Below, piece by piece: positions 1 through 6,300 of a DNA stretch of 6,300 nt. Position numbers and translations under genes: made by a program. The notes beneath the pieces are model-generated. The model saw nothing but the letters and a program-made list of their open reading frames with translations, was not told where the DNA came from and ran no database searches. Within the stretch, counting starts at the first letter, position 1. Every line of letters starts with the position of its first letter. This stretch comes from Desulfobacteraceae bacterium (lineage in GTDB: Bacteria > Desulfobacterota > DSM-4660 > Desulfatiglandales > Desulfatiglandaceae): NCBI GenBank assembly GCA_013203065.1, contig JABMQV010000090.1:1-6300 (forward strand), read 5' to 3'.

Positions 1-1875
1 GCCACCTCCTGGGAACTCTATGAGGAGGCCTATTTCTACGTAAACGAACGGGCCAAGATTCCGGGCTCCCCCGACAACAGCGCAGAGGCCGTGGTAGAGG
101 TCCTCAGAAAAGCCATGCGGACAACCGGATCTCTGGACCCGGGTTTAAAGGGCTCGCTTGAGAATATCGAAGAGATCTCCATTGAGCCTCCGCGGGAATA
201 CCGCACCGTCAAACAGGAAAAACCTGCCAATAAGGACAAAAAGGGACGTGAACTAAAGATTCGTGTCAGGGCCCCGGCCAGGATCAAACTGAGGTTGAGC
301 AAGGTAGACCAGGATCTCTTCAAGAACCTCGAGGGGCTTCTTGGCAGCACATATTTCTCTTCCCTGCCGGGGGCAAGCTGTCTCAGCATATCGCCTCCGG
401 TTGACAGGAAAGAGCTGGCTGCCTGCGCCATGGAATTCCTTCCCCCAACCGAACACAACCCGGTGCTCGTCTTTTATCTGAGGCCAAATGTGAAGTTTCA
501 AGACGGGCACATCTTTGACGCCCATGATGTCAAGTTCACGTTTGAGGCGATCATGAACCCCAAGAACCTCTCGCCAAGGGTCGCCGACTATGAGCCGGTA
601 AAAAACGTTGAAGTCATTGATCCCTTGACCGTTCGAATGGTCTACAAGAGGCTTTACTCACCGGCACTGGGCACCTGGGGCATGGGGATCCTGCCCGAAC
701 ACCTCCTGAACCAAGCGGTAATTGAGAAGGAAGCCGTCCGCCTCGGAAAGGACCCAAAGACCTTCTCTCTCCGCCAGAGTTCCTTTAACAGACACCCCAT
801 CGGGTGCGGCCCCTTTGTCTTCACCAAATGGGAATCTGACCAGTTTATCACCCTTGATCGCTATGAGGACTACTGGGAAGGCCCTCCTCACTATGAGCGT
901 TTCATGTTTCGCATAGTCCCCGATCTGCTGACCCAGGAGATGGAGTTCTACGCCGGGACCCTGGACAACTACAGTGTGCAGCCCCACCAGGTCAAGCGAC
1001 TGGCCGACGACCCCAGATTCCAGAGTTTTTCCGGAACCTCTTTTGGCTACAGCTATATCGGCTATAACATGCGGCGAAAGCCCTTTGACGACCTAAGGGT
1101 CCGGAGGGCCTTGGGCATGGCCATCGACATTGGCAAGATCATTGATTATGTCCTCTATGGTCAGGGGGAACGGATAACGGGTCCCTTTGTCAAACAGACC
1201 GATTATTACAACCATCACATCAAACCCCTTCCCTATGACCCGGAGGGCGCCCTAAAACTATTGGGCGAGGCAGGCTGGAAGCGAAACAAGAGCGGATGGC
1301 TTGAGAAGGATGGGAAAAGACTCCAGTTCACCCTTATTACCAACAGCGGCAATGACATACGGAAGGCCATACTGGCCATTGCCCAGGACGCCTGGAAACA
1401 AATCGGTGTGGATGTCCGCACCGACATGCTTGAATGGTCCGTCTTTATCCAGGAGCGCGTGCACAAATTGGATTTCGATGCCCTGATCCTGGGCTGGGTC
1501 ATGGGCATTGATCCGGACCTCTACCAGATATGGCATTCCAGCCAAACCCATCCCAACCAGCTCAATTTCGTGGGGTTCAAAAACAAAGAAGCCGACAACC
1601 TGATTGTCAGGATCAGGCAGGAATATGACCATAAAAGGCAGGTAGAAGATTGTCACGAGCTACATGCCATCATCGCAGAAGAGCAACCGTACACCTTTCT
1701 GTATGTGGGCAAATGGACGGCCATTCTGGACAAGCGCATTGTGATTAAAGACCTGGACGAAGACGGCAACATGCTTTACAAGAAAATCAAGCCCACCAAG
1801 ACCGGAAACTATAACTTTCATTTTAACAGGTGGATAAAGATTCCGCAGATGCCCGAAATGGCACTGGATGGATAA
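1..1875 (+). CDS. Peptide ABC transporter solute-binding protein (SBP_bac_5 family), 5' truncated by window
   Basis: Extracytoplasmic solute-binding protein of the DppA/OppA type, expected to deliver a peptide-like ligand to the permeases encoded next. The frame is open from base 1, so the true start and any signal peptide lie upstream; the internal GTG at 91 is not a credible start. The visible 624 residues end at TAA 1873-1875. Family landmarks, in visible-residue numbering: SWE at 3-5, LRPNVKFQDG at 160-169 followed by DVKFTFEAI, a G-x-GPF block near 268-272, YEDYWEGPP near 288-296, DDLRVRRALGMAID near 363-376, YDPEGALKLLGEAGW at 412-426 and DFDALILGW at 491-499. In typical members SWE sits about 10 residues before the LR-x-x-VKF-x-DG block; here about 150 residues separate them, including a Lys/Arg-rich part near 70-107. 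The whole protein is probably near 700 residues, against about 535 for E. coli DppA. Substrate unknown; di- or oligopeptide is the family default. Confidence 0.93.
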   Translation, partial: ATSWELYEEAYFYVNERAKIPGSPDNSAEAVVEVLRKAMRTTGSLDPGLKGSLENIEEISIEPPREYRTVKQEKPANKDKKGRELKIRVRAPARIKLRLSKVDQDLFKNLEGLLGSTYFSSLPGASCLSISPPVDRKELAACAMEFLPPTEHNPVLVFYLRPNVKFQDGHIFDAHDVKFTFEAIMNPKNLSPRVADYEPVKNVEVIDPLTVRMVYKRLYSPALGTWGMGILPEHLLNQAVIEKEAVRLGKDPKTFSLRQSSFNRHPIGCGPFVFTKWESDQFITLDRYEDYWEGPPHYERFMFRIVPDLLTQEMEFYAGTLDNYSVQPHQVKRLADDPRFQSFSGTSFGYSYIGYNMRRKPFDDLRVRRALGMAIDIGKIIDYVLYGQGERITGPFVKQTDYYNHHIKPLPYDPEGALKLLGEAGWKRNKSGWLEKDGKRLQFTLITNSGNDIRKAILAIAQDAWKQIGVDVRTDMLEWSVFIQERVHKLDFDALILGWVMGIDPDLYQIWHSSQTHPNQLNFVGFKNKEADNLIVRIRQEYDHKRQVEDCHELHAIIAEEQPYTFLYVGKWTAILDKRIVIKDLDEDGNMLYKKIKPTKTGNYNFHFNRWIKIPQMPEMALDG

Positions 1876-1916
1876 CTCGTCAGGTGGAGGCTGACAAGCC
1901 AGGCGTTATGGTGCGA

Positions 1917-1944
1917 CCTGGAGCCTGCAACCCGAAACCCGGAA
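1917..1944. repeat. GC-rich heptanucleotide repeat in the SBP-dppB spacer
   Basis: Four adjacent 7-bp units, CCTGGAG, CCTGCAA, CCCGAAA and CCCGGAA, follow the pattern CCYGNAA and fill part of the 91-nt gap before dppB. The same spacer can form weak alternative hairpins: CCAGG 1899-1903 with CCTGG 1917-1921, or CAGGC 1900-1904 with GCCTG 1923-1927. None has a T-run after it, so I do not call a terminator. The function of the repeat is unknown. Confidence 0.6.
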
Positions 1945-1954
1945 CGCCCAGTTC

Positions 1955-1958
1955 AAGG
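1955..1958 (+). promoter_or_regulatory. Ribosome binding site deciding the dppB start
   Basis: AAGG lies 8 nt before ATG 1967 but only 2 nt before the in-frame TTG at 1961. This favours the ATG over the longer TTG start. The match to the Shine-Dalgarno consensus is short. Confidence 0.5.
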
Positions 1959-1966
1959 TATTGTTT

Positions 1967-2926
1967 ATGTTATCATTTATCGGACGGAGTATCATACAGA
2001 AAATTGTCACTCTCTTTTTTGTTTCGGTGGTTTCATTTCTGATCATCCATCTGGCCCCCGGGAAACCGAGCCAGATAGATCCGCTCAACCCCAAATTCAC
2101 GCCGGAAATTTTGGAAAGATTTCGTCAGGAGTTTCATCTGGATAAGCCCCTGTATGTCCAGTACCTCCTCTTCTATAAAGGCCTCTTCACAGGGGAGACC
2201 GTATCGTGGAAAGACAATCAATCGGTGCTAAAAAAGATTTGGGAGCGCTTCTTGAACAGCCTGCCCCTTTTTATCGTAGGCACCATCCTGACCTGGACCC
2301 TTTCCTTTCCCGTGGGAATACGTTCTGCCATCTTCAGAGGGGGATTCTATGATCGGAGCGCCACTTTCATTTCCTATCTGCTGATATCCGTACCGGGGTT
2401 TTTTGTTGCCTATGTCCTGATCATCCTTGTGGTGACCCAGCTCCATGTGCCGGTCTTTGGAATGGAGACCTTCGGACTCCAGATGGCCTCCTGGCCGAGC
2501 AAGGTTATGGACCGGGTGTGGCATCTCTTACTCCCTTCTGTCTTGGGTGCAACCGGAGGGATTGCGGTGCTTTCGCGATACGTGCGAAGCCAGATGCTTG
2601 AGGTGGAAGGCCAGGACTACGTGCGGACCGCCAAGGCAAAAGGTCTTCCGCCGGATCAGGTCCATTACAAACACGCCCTCAGAAATGCTCTGCTCCCCTT
2701 TGTAACCATGTTTGGACTCATTCTGCCCGGCCTTATCGGCGGGTCGGTCATTATTGAATCCATATTTGCCTGGCCGGGAATGGGCCGAATGGCCTATGAG
2801 GCGATTCTGGCAAGAGACTATCCCGTGATCCTGACGGTCAACTTTATTTCCGCGGTGCTGGTCCTGGCCGGAACCTTTGTCTCTGATCTCCTCTATCTGG
2901 TGGTGGACCCAAGGATACGGCTTTGA
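1967..2926 (+). CDS. dppB: Peptide ABC transporter permease, DppB/OppB type
   Basis: Inner-membrane permease (BPD_transp_1 fold) that forms half of the import channel with the DppC-like protein. The 319 residues match the family length. Hydrophobic segments, read by eye, lie near residues 9-30, 97-118, 133-157, 186-204, 240-265 and 286-312, giving the usual six helices. The N-terminal segment followed by HLAPGKP, and then the FHLDKPLYVQY region near 56-66, are typical of DppB. The EAA loop that contacts the ATPases is at about 217-244 (DYVRTAKAKGLPPDQ, then HALRNALLP), and the ending VSDLLYLVVDPRIRL is characteristic. ATG 1967 is chosen because AAGG is correctly spaced from it; TTG 1961 would add two residues. 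The gene follows the binding protein after 91 nt. The dpp symbol reflects family resemblance, and opp or app would fit equally well. Confidence 0.95.
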   Translation: MLSFIGRSIIQKIVTLFFVSVVSFLIIHLAPGKPSQIDPLNPKFTPEILERFRQEFHLDKPLYVQYLLFYKGLFTGETVSWKDNQSVLKKIWERFLNSLPLFIVGTILTWTLSFPVGIRSAIFRGGFYDRSATFISYLLISVPGFFVAYVLIILVVTQLHVPVFGMETFGLQMASWPSKVMDRVWHLLLPSVLGATGGIAVLSRYVRSQMLEVEGQDYVRTAKAKGLPPDQVHYKHALRNALLPFVTMFGLILPGLIGGSVIIESIFAWPGMGRMAYEAILARDYPVILTVNFISAVLVLAGTFVSDLLYLVVDPRIRL

Positions 2927-2953
2927 GGACTGACGATTGAGAAATCATCACAC

Positions 2954-3030
2954 CAATGACCAATAACAAGTGACCAATGATCAATGATAAACGATAAATG
3001 ATAAACGATAAACGATAAATGACCACTGAC
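2954..3030. repeat. AT-rich 7-bp degenerate tandem repeat between dppB and dppC
   Basis: Eleven contiguous heptads can be laid out without gaps: CAATGAC, CAATAAC, AAGTGAC, CAATGAT twice, AAACGAT, AAATGAT, AAACGAT twice, AAATGAC and CACTGAC. The consensus is MAAYGAY. More degenerate units may extend back to about 2928. The tract occupies nearly the whole spacer and overlaps the first four codons of dppC, whose ATG lies inside the tenth unit. One reverse-strand frame is open across it and gives a repetitive IYRLSFI/IYRLSLI-like peptide. I take that as a by-product of a repeat whose unit is not a multiple of three, not as a gene. Confidence 0.9.
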
Positions 3031-4170
3031 CAAAAAACATTAGAAGGGCCCCTGGCCCCAAGACAGACAAGGCTCCAGCAATTCTGGCAGCTGTTTAAGA
3101 AGAACCGGCTGGCTATTCTGGGACTGGTCTTCTTTGTCCTTTTTTTTCTGACGGCACTGGCAGGCCTTTTCCTCACGTCCGGCCATGACCCGGTTTTTAA
3201 CCCCGCCCTGATCCGTCTCCAGGAAAAGCTCCTTCCGCCTCTTTCCAAACCCGATCCTAACACCTTGAAGCCGGAAGAATGCCCCACCCTGGGACTTTAC
3301 CTGTTCGGAACGGATAACCTGGGCCGGGATGTCTTTGCACGCATGCTGCAGGGTGCCTGGGTTTCGTTGACCGTGGGGTTTGTGGCGGTCGGCATCTCTC
3401 TGGTCGTGGGGATTTTTATGGGGGGTATCGCCGGTTATTTCGGACAAAACCACATTCGCGTGCACCATATTCTGGCTACATGTCTATTGATTGCCGGGGC
3501 AATATTTGCTGTTTTGGGACACGTCTACCCGGCAGTGCTGCTGGTGGCCGGCGTCGCCCTGTACATTTTGAGTATTCTTCCATCCAAGCTACCACGTAAG
3601 AAGGTCGCCTTGCCAGCGTGGCTGGGTGTTTTGCGCATAGGGGCCGTTTCCGTTGATACCCTGATCATGCGGATCGTTGACATCATGCTTTGTTTCCCGA
3701 GCTTTTTCCTGATACTGACGGTGGTGGCGCTGCTCCCCGCAAGTATGTACAATATCATGATCGTCATCGGTCTGACCAGCTGGATGGGTTCCACACGGTT
3801 TGTCCGTGCTGAATTCCTCTCTCTGAGGGAGCAGGATTTTGTGACCGCTGCAAAGGCACTGGGGGTACGCAACTTACGGATTATCTTTCGTCACATGATG
3901 CCCAATGCCGTGGCACCGGTCCTGGTGTCCGCAACAATCGGTATTGCCACTGCCATCCTCACTGAGGCCGGGTTGAGTTTCTTGGGTTTCGGGGTCCCAC
4001 CCCCGCACGCCACCTGGGGCAATATCCTTTCAGACGGCAAACGTTTTATCTTTGATGCGCCCTGGCTGACCTTTGTTCCGGGACTTACCATTCTGGTCGT
4101 GGTCCTCTCATTTAATCTGTTCGGCGAGGGGTTGAGGGATGCCCTGAACCCCAAACTCAGGGAGAGATAG
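3019..4170 (+). CDS. dppC: Peptide ABC transporter permease, DppC/OppC type, with an internal insertion
   Basis: Second inner-membrane permease, partner of the DppB-like protein. An OppC_N-like start (FKKNRLAILGLVFFVLFF, about residues 26-43) leads into the first helix. FGTDNLGRDVFARMLQGAW at 96-114 is the hallmark before helix two. The EAA loop is at about 271-296, reading TAAKALG and RHMMPN; Thr replaces the usual Glu of EAA. ALSFLG-like and PPPHATWG motifs follow near 318-334, and the end is GLRDALNPKLRER. The protein has 383 residues against about 300 for typical DppC. The excess is mainly residues 143-211, between GGIAGYFG and VDTLIMRIVDIMLCFPSFF, with two extra hydrophobic stretches near 149-167 and 170-188, plus a longer loop before the GTDNLGRD motif. 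ATG 3019 is the only sensible start, since TAA directly precedes it in frame. No Shine-Dalgarno sequence is visible; the start lies in the A-rich heptad repeat. Confidence 0.95.
   Translation: MTTDQKTLEGPLAPRQTRLQQFWQLFKKNRLAILGLVFFVLFFLTALAGLFLTSGHDPVFNPALIRLQEKLLPPLSKPDPNTLKPEECPTLGLYLFGTDNLGRDVFARMLQGAWVSLTVGFVAVGISLVVGIFMGGIAGYFGQNHIRVHHILATCLLIAGAIFAVLGHVYPAVLLVAGVALYILSILPSKLPRKKVALPAWLGVLRIGAVSVDTLIMRIVDIMLCFPSFFLILTVVALLPASMYNIMIVIGLTSWMGSTRFVRAEFLSLREQDFVTAAKALGVRNLRIIFRHMMPNAVAPVLVSATIGIATAILTEAGLSFLGFGVPPPHATWGNILSDGKRFIFDAPWLTFVPGLTILVVVLSFNLFGEGLRDALNPKLRER
4159..4164 (+). promoter_or_regulatory. Ribosome binding site for dppD inside the end of dppC
   Basis: AGGGAG overlaps the last codons of dppC and lies 11 nt before the dppD ATG at 4176. 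Ribosomes finishing dppC at 4170 therefore stop next to the dppD start, which suggests translational coupling. Confidence 0.6.
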
Positions 4171-4175
4171 ACGGC

Positions 4176-5156
4176 ATGAAAACACCCCTCCTTTCAGTAC
4201 AGGACCTGAGGGTCAATTTTATCGGAGACAATACAGTCGCTCGCGCCGTGGATGGCGTGAGCTTTGATATTTTTTCAGGAGAAACAGTCTGTCTGGTTGG
4301 GGAATCAGGATGTGGGAAAACCGTTTCAGCACTCACCATACTGGGTCTGGTCCCCATGCCGCCTGGGAAAGTGATGGGGGGAAAGATACTCTTTGAGGGC
4401 AGCAACCTACTGGAGCAGGGTGAGGAGGAGATGCAAAAGATTCGCGGCAACCGGATCGCCATGGTATTTCAGGAGCCGCTGACATCTTTGAACCCGGTCT
4501 TTACCATAGGCGACCAGATTGAAGAGGCCATAAAGGTCCATGAAGACATTGAATCCGAGATATTGAGACAACGGTCTATCCAGATCCTCAAAGATGTCGG
4601 TATCCCATCGGCTGAAACTCGCCTCCGGGATTATCCCCACCAGTTGAGCGGTGGTCAACGCCAACGGGTCTTGATCGCCATGGCCCTGGCATGCTGTCCC
4701 GATCTGGTCATCGCAGACGAACCCACAACCGCACTCGATGTGACCATACAGGCCCAAATCCTGAGCCTCTTTGAATCACTCCAGGAAAACTGGTCAATGT
4801 CCGCCCTCTACATCACCCATGACCTGGGGGTGGTCGCCAATATCGCCGATCGAGTGTATGTCATGTATGCCGGCAGTATCGCTGAACAGGGAAACACCCT
4901 CCAGATTTTTAACGAGCCCCGTCACCCTTACACACAGGGCCTACTGGCGTCTCTCCCAAGCCGTTCAAAAAGAGGGAAGAGGCTGCACAGCATACCGGGG
5001 GCCGTGCCGAATCCGGCCCACAAACCCAGCGGGTGTCCATTCCATCCCAGGTGTCAATTCACCGTCGAGAGTTGCAGAAGCGGCTTTCCGGGGGTATGTG
5101 ACTATGGGGAGGGGCATCTCAGCCGCTGCCCGGTGTTGTACGAGAAATGGGGATAA
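4176..5156 (+). CDS. dppD: Peptide ABC transporter ATPase, DppD/OppD type
   Basis: Cytoplasmic ATPase, one of the two motor subunits. All nucleotide-binding motifs are present in its 326 residues: Walker A GESGCGKT at 42-49, Q-loop Gln99 in [11 protein letters not shown], signature LSGGQRQR at 157-164, Walker B LVIADEP at 177-183, D-loop ALD and switch His215 in THDLGVV. The C-terminal oligopeptide-transporter extension starts around NEPRHPYT at 247-253. It contains Cys287, Cys293, Cys300 and Cys318, spaced C-x5-C-x6-C-x17-C, with a further Cys308. This cysteine set is known in the Dpp family and has been linked to a [4Fe-4S] cluster in DppD-type subunits; cluster binding here is inference. 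ATG 4176 follows dppC by 5 nt and has a Shine-Dalgarno sequence. Length is normal, with no sign of damage. Confidence 0.97.
   Translation: MKTPLLSVQDLRVNFIGDNTVARAVDGVSFDIFSGETVCLVGESGCGKTVSALTILGLVPMPPGKVMGGKILFEGSNLLEQGEEEMQKIRGNRIAMVFQEPLTSLNPVFTIGDQIEEAIKVHEDIESEILRQRSIQILKDVGIPSAETRLRDYPHQLSGGQRQRVLIAMALACCPDLVIADEPTTALDVTIQAQILSLFESLQENWSMSALYITHDLGVVANIADRVYVMYAGSIAEQGNTLQIFNEPRHPYTQGLLASLPSRSKRGKRLHSIPGAVPNPAHKPSGCPFHPRCQFTVESCRSGFPGVCDYGEGHLSRCPVLYEKWG
5149..5153 (+). promoter_or_regulatory. Probable ribosome binding site for dppF
   Basis: GGGGA in the last dppD codons lies 10 nt before ATG 5164. It is a modest match, but it supports 5164 over the far-upstream alternative start at 4771, which lies deep inside dppD. 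Confidence 0.45.
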
Positions 5157-5163
5157 TCGATTT

Positions 5164-6198
5164 ATGATTTCTTTATCTCCTTCAGAAAATGGACCTGCCG
5201 CCGCACCCCCCTCGATTGATGGGGGGAAGGATACGGTCACCCTCAAGGTCGAGGGCCTTAAGAAATATTTTCCAGTCCACAGGGGGTTTCTTCAACGGGT
5301 ATCCGGGTGGGTAAAGGCCGTTGACGGTGTGGATTTCGAGGTGATGCAGGGAAAGACACTGGGGCTGGTAGGCGAAAGTGGATGTGGGAAATCTACGGTG
5401 GCACGTCTTATCCTGAGGCTCCTGGAACCCGACGGAGGAAAAGTAACTTACCAGGGTAGCGATATCAGCGAATTGTCAGAGAAAGAGATGGTGCCCCTTC
5501 GAAAAGAGATGCAGATCGTGTTCCAGGACCCCTTCGGGTCCCTCAACCCCCGCATGACCGTGGGCCAGTCCATCGAGGAGGGACTCAGGATCTTGGGCAT
5601 GACCAGAACTCAACGTAGAGACCGTGTCCGCGAATTGCTTGAAATGGTGGGCATATTGGGTGATAACGCGGATCGGTATCCCCATGAGTTCAGCGGTGGT
5701 CAGCGTCAACGCATCGGTGTGGCCCGCGCCCTGAGCGTGGAGCCCTCCCTGATCATCTGCGATGAACCCATCTCGGCCCTTGACGTTTCGATCCAGGCAC
5801 AGATCATCAATCTCCTCAAAGATCTCCAGGAAAAACTCGGGCTCAGCTATATCTTTATTTCACATGACCTGAATGTAGTGAGTTATCTTAGCGACACGGT
5901 CGCGGTCATGTATCTGGGGCACATCATGGAATACGCAACCGCCGATGAGCTTTTTGAGAACCCCCGCCATCCGTACACCCTGGCATTGCTCTCGGCGGTG
6001 CCCGTTGCGGAACCCGGTCATGATGTGGAGATAAAGGCACTTGGTGGCGATGTCCCAAGCCCGTTGGATCCGCCACCCGGGTGCAAATTTCAGGGCAGAT
6101 GCCCTCTGGTGGAGAAACGGTGCCGGGCTGCGGAAGTTGATTTTTTTGAGGCCGGGGAGGGCCACCAGGTCCGTTGCTGGAAAGTCGCGGCGGGCTAA
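5164..6198 (+). CDS. dppF: Peptide ABC transporter ATPase, DppF/OppF type
   Basis: Second ATPase of the importer, expected to pair with the DppD-like subunit. Its 344 residues carry Walker A GESGCGKS at 70-77, Q-loop Gln121 in VFQDPFGSLNPR, signature FSGGQRQR at 176-183, Walker B LIICDEP at 196-202, ALDVSIQAQ and switch His234. The N-terminal LKKYFPVHRGFLQR (about 32-45), followed by VKAVDGVDFEV, is typical of DppF/OppF rather than DppD. The C-terminal ENPRHPYT motif (265-272) leads to Cys307, Cys313, Cys320 and Cys338, with the same C-x5-C-x6-C-x17-C spacing as in the preceding ATPase. The frame is open back to 4771, but those extra 131 codons overlap dppD out of frame and encode nothing recognisable, so ATG 5164, 7 nt after the dppD stop, is the start. 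The TAA stop at 6196-6198 lies in a hairpin loop. Confidence 0.96.
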   Translation: MISLSPSENGPAAAPPSIDGGKDTVTLKVEGLKKYFPVHRGFLQRVSGWVKAVDGVDFEVMQGKTLGLVGESGCGKSTVARLILRLLEPDGGKVTYQGSDISELSEKEMVPLRKEMQIVFQDPFGSLNPRMTVGQSIEEGLRILGMTRTQRRDRVRELLEMVGILGDNADRYPHEFSGGQRQRIGVARALSVEPSLIICDEPISALDVSIQAQIINLLKDLQEKLGLSYIFISHDLNVVSYLSDTVAVMYLGHIMEYATADELFENPRHPYTLALLSAVPVAEPGHDVEIKALGGDVPSPLDPPPGCKFQGRCPLVEKRCRAAEVDFFEAGEGHQVRCWKVAAG

Positions 6199-6209
6199 CC
6201 CGCAATTTT
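6190..6209 (+). terminator. Small intrinsic terminator-like hairpin at the end of the operon
   Basis: GCGGG (6190-6194) and CCCGC (6199-6203) form a perfect 5-bp GC stem around the loop CTAA, followed by AATTTT. The loop contains the dppF stop codon, so a ribosome finishing dppF would cover the hairpin. The stem and T-run are both short, so termination may be partial. Its place between the operon and a tRNA promoter supports the call. Confidence 0.5.
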
Positions 6210-6212
6210 CCC

Positions 6213-6241
6213 TTGACTTTTGATCGAAAATTCTCCAGAAT
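6213..6241 (+). promoter_or_regulatory. Probable sigma70-type promoter for tRNA-Gln
   Basis: TTGACT (6213-6218, 5 of 6 to TTGACA) and CAGAAT (6236-6241, 4 of 6 to TATAAT, keeping the conserved A2 and final T) are separated by 17 nt. The -10 ends 10 nt before the first tRNA base, so transcription should start close to the mature 5' end and give a very short leader. Confidence 0.6.
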
Positions 6242-6243
6242 TT
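6228..6243. repeat. Perfect inverted repeat over the -10 region
   Basis: AAATTCT, CC, AGAATTT form two perfect 7-bp arms with a 2-nt centre. The right arm covers most of the proposed -10 element. It could be an operator, or simply a chance palindrome in an AT-rich promoter; the gap is too small for a stable RNA hairpin. Confidence 0.6.
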
Positions 6244-6251
6244 GTCCCTAC

Positions 6252-6300
6252 TGGGGGATCGTATAGGGGTAATACGGCGGGTTCTGGTCCCGTTGACCGA
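6252..6300 (+). tRNA. tRNA-Gln (anticodon CUG), 3' part cut by window end
   Basis: The first 49 bases fit a tRNA cloverleaf. The acceptor 5' strand is TGGGGGA (6252-6258), followed by T8 and C9. The D stem is GTA (6261-6263) with TAC (6273-6275), enclosing a loop with the GG pair. G26 is at 6276. The anticodon stem is GCGGG (6277-6281) with CCCGT (6289-6293), which gives four Watson-Crick pairs and one G-T. The 7-base loop TTCTGGT has T33 and anticodon CTG at 6284-6286, reading CAG. The variable loop TGACC and the first two T-stem bases follow. Starting with T1 is characteristic of bacterial tRNA-Gln. The T arm, the 3' acceptor strand and any CCA lie outside the window. Confidence 0.92.

Noticed and set aside
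1889..1927. Terminator or attenuator between the binding-protein gene and dppB
   Set aside because: Only weak, mutually exclusive stems of 4-5 bp can form, and no T-run follows.
1830..2042. Small + strand ORF bridging the binding-protein gene and dppB
   Set aside because: It overlaps both real genes out of frame and shows no domain.
2954..3030. CRISPR array
   Set aside because: The unit is 7 bp with no spacers; CRISPR repeats are about 23-50 bp and separated by unique spacers.
2844..3287. Reverse-strand ORF across the heptad repeat
   Set aside because: Its repetitive peptide comes from the 7-bp repeat, and the rest is antisense to dppB and dppC, which are clear genes.
4771..5163. Open frame in phase with dppF extending 131 codons upstream through dppD
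   Set aside because: It overlaps the signature, Walker B and C-terminal region of dppD in another frame, gives no recognisable domain, and dppF homologues start near ATG 5164.
6284..6286. A tRNA identity other than glutamine
   Set aside because: The cloverleaf fixes the 7-base loop at 6282-6288, so the anticodon is CTG, and the T1 start agrees with tRNA-Gln.

Overview
The window holds most of one operon on the + strand, for an ABC importer of the dipeptide/oligopeptide (Dpp/Opp) family. In order it carries a solute-binding protein whose 5' end lies before the window, two permeases (DppB-like and DppC-like) and two ATPases (DppD-like and DppF-like). A tRNA-Gln gene starts right after the operon and is cut by the window end. 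The moderate GC content, the protein style and the heptanucleotide intergenic repeats suggest a deltaproteobacterium (Desulfobacterota). This is inference from pattern memory; no taxonomic marker was compared.

Layout: 1-1875 binding protein (C-terminal 624 residues); 1876-1966 spacer with GC-rich 7-bp repeats; 1967-2926 dppB; 2927-3018 spacer filled by an AT-rich 7-bp tandem repeat that runs into the dppC start codon; 3019-4170 dppC; 4176-5156 dppD; 5164-6198 dppF; a small terminator-like hairpin over the dppF stop codon; a tRNA promoter near 6213-6241; 6252 to the window end, the 5' two thirds of tRNA-Gln(CUG). No stretch over 300 bases lacks a gene.

The binding protein should capture a peptide or similar solute outside the inner membrane and deliver it to the DppB-DppC channel. 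The DppD-DppF ATPase pair drives import. The short gaps dppC-dppD (5 nt) and dppD-dppF (7 nt) suggest translational coupling. The two longer gaps, around dppB, both carry heptad repeats.

I do not see a new defence, mobile or biosynthetic system. The unusual points are lineage-type additions to a standard transporter: about 150 extra residues in the binding protein, about 70 extra residues with two probable membrane helices in DppC, and two different heptad repeats in the spacers.
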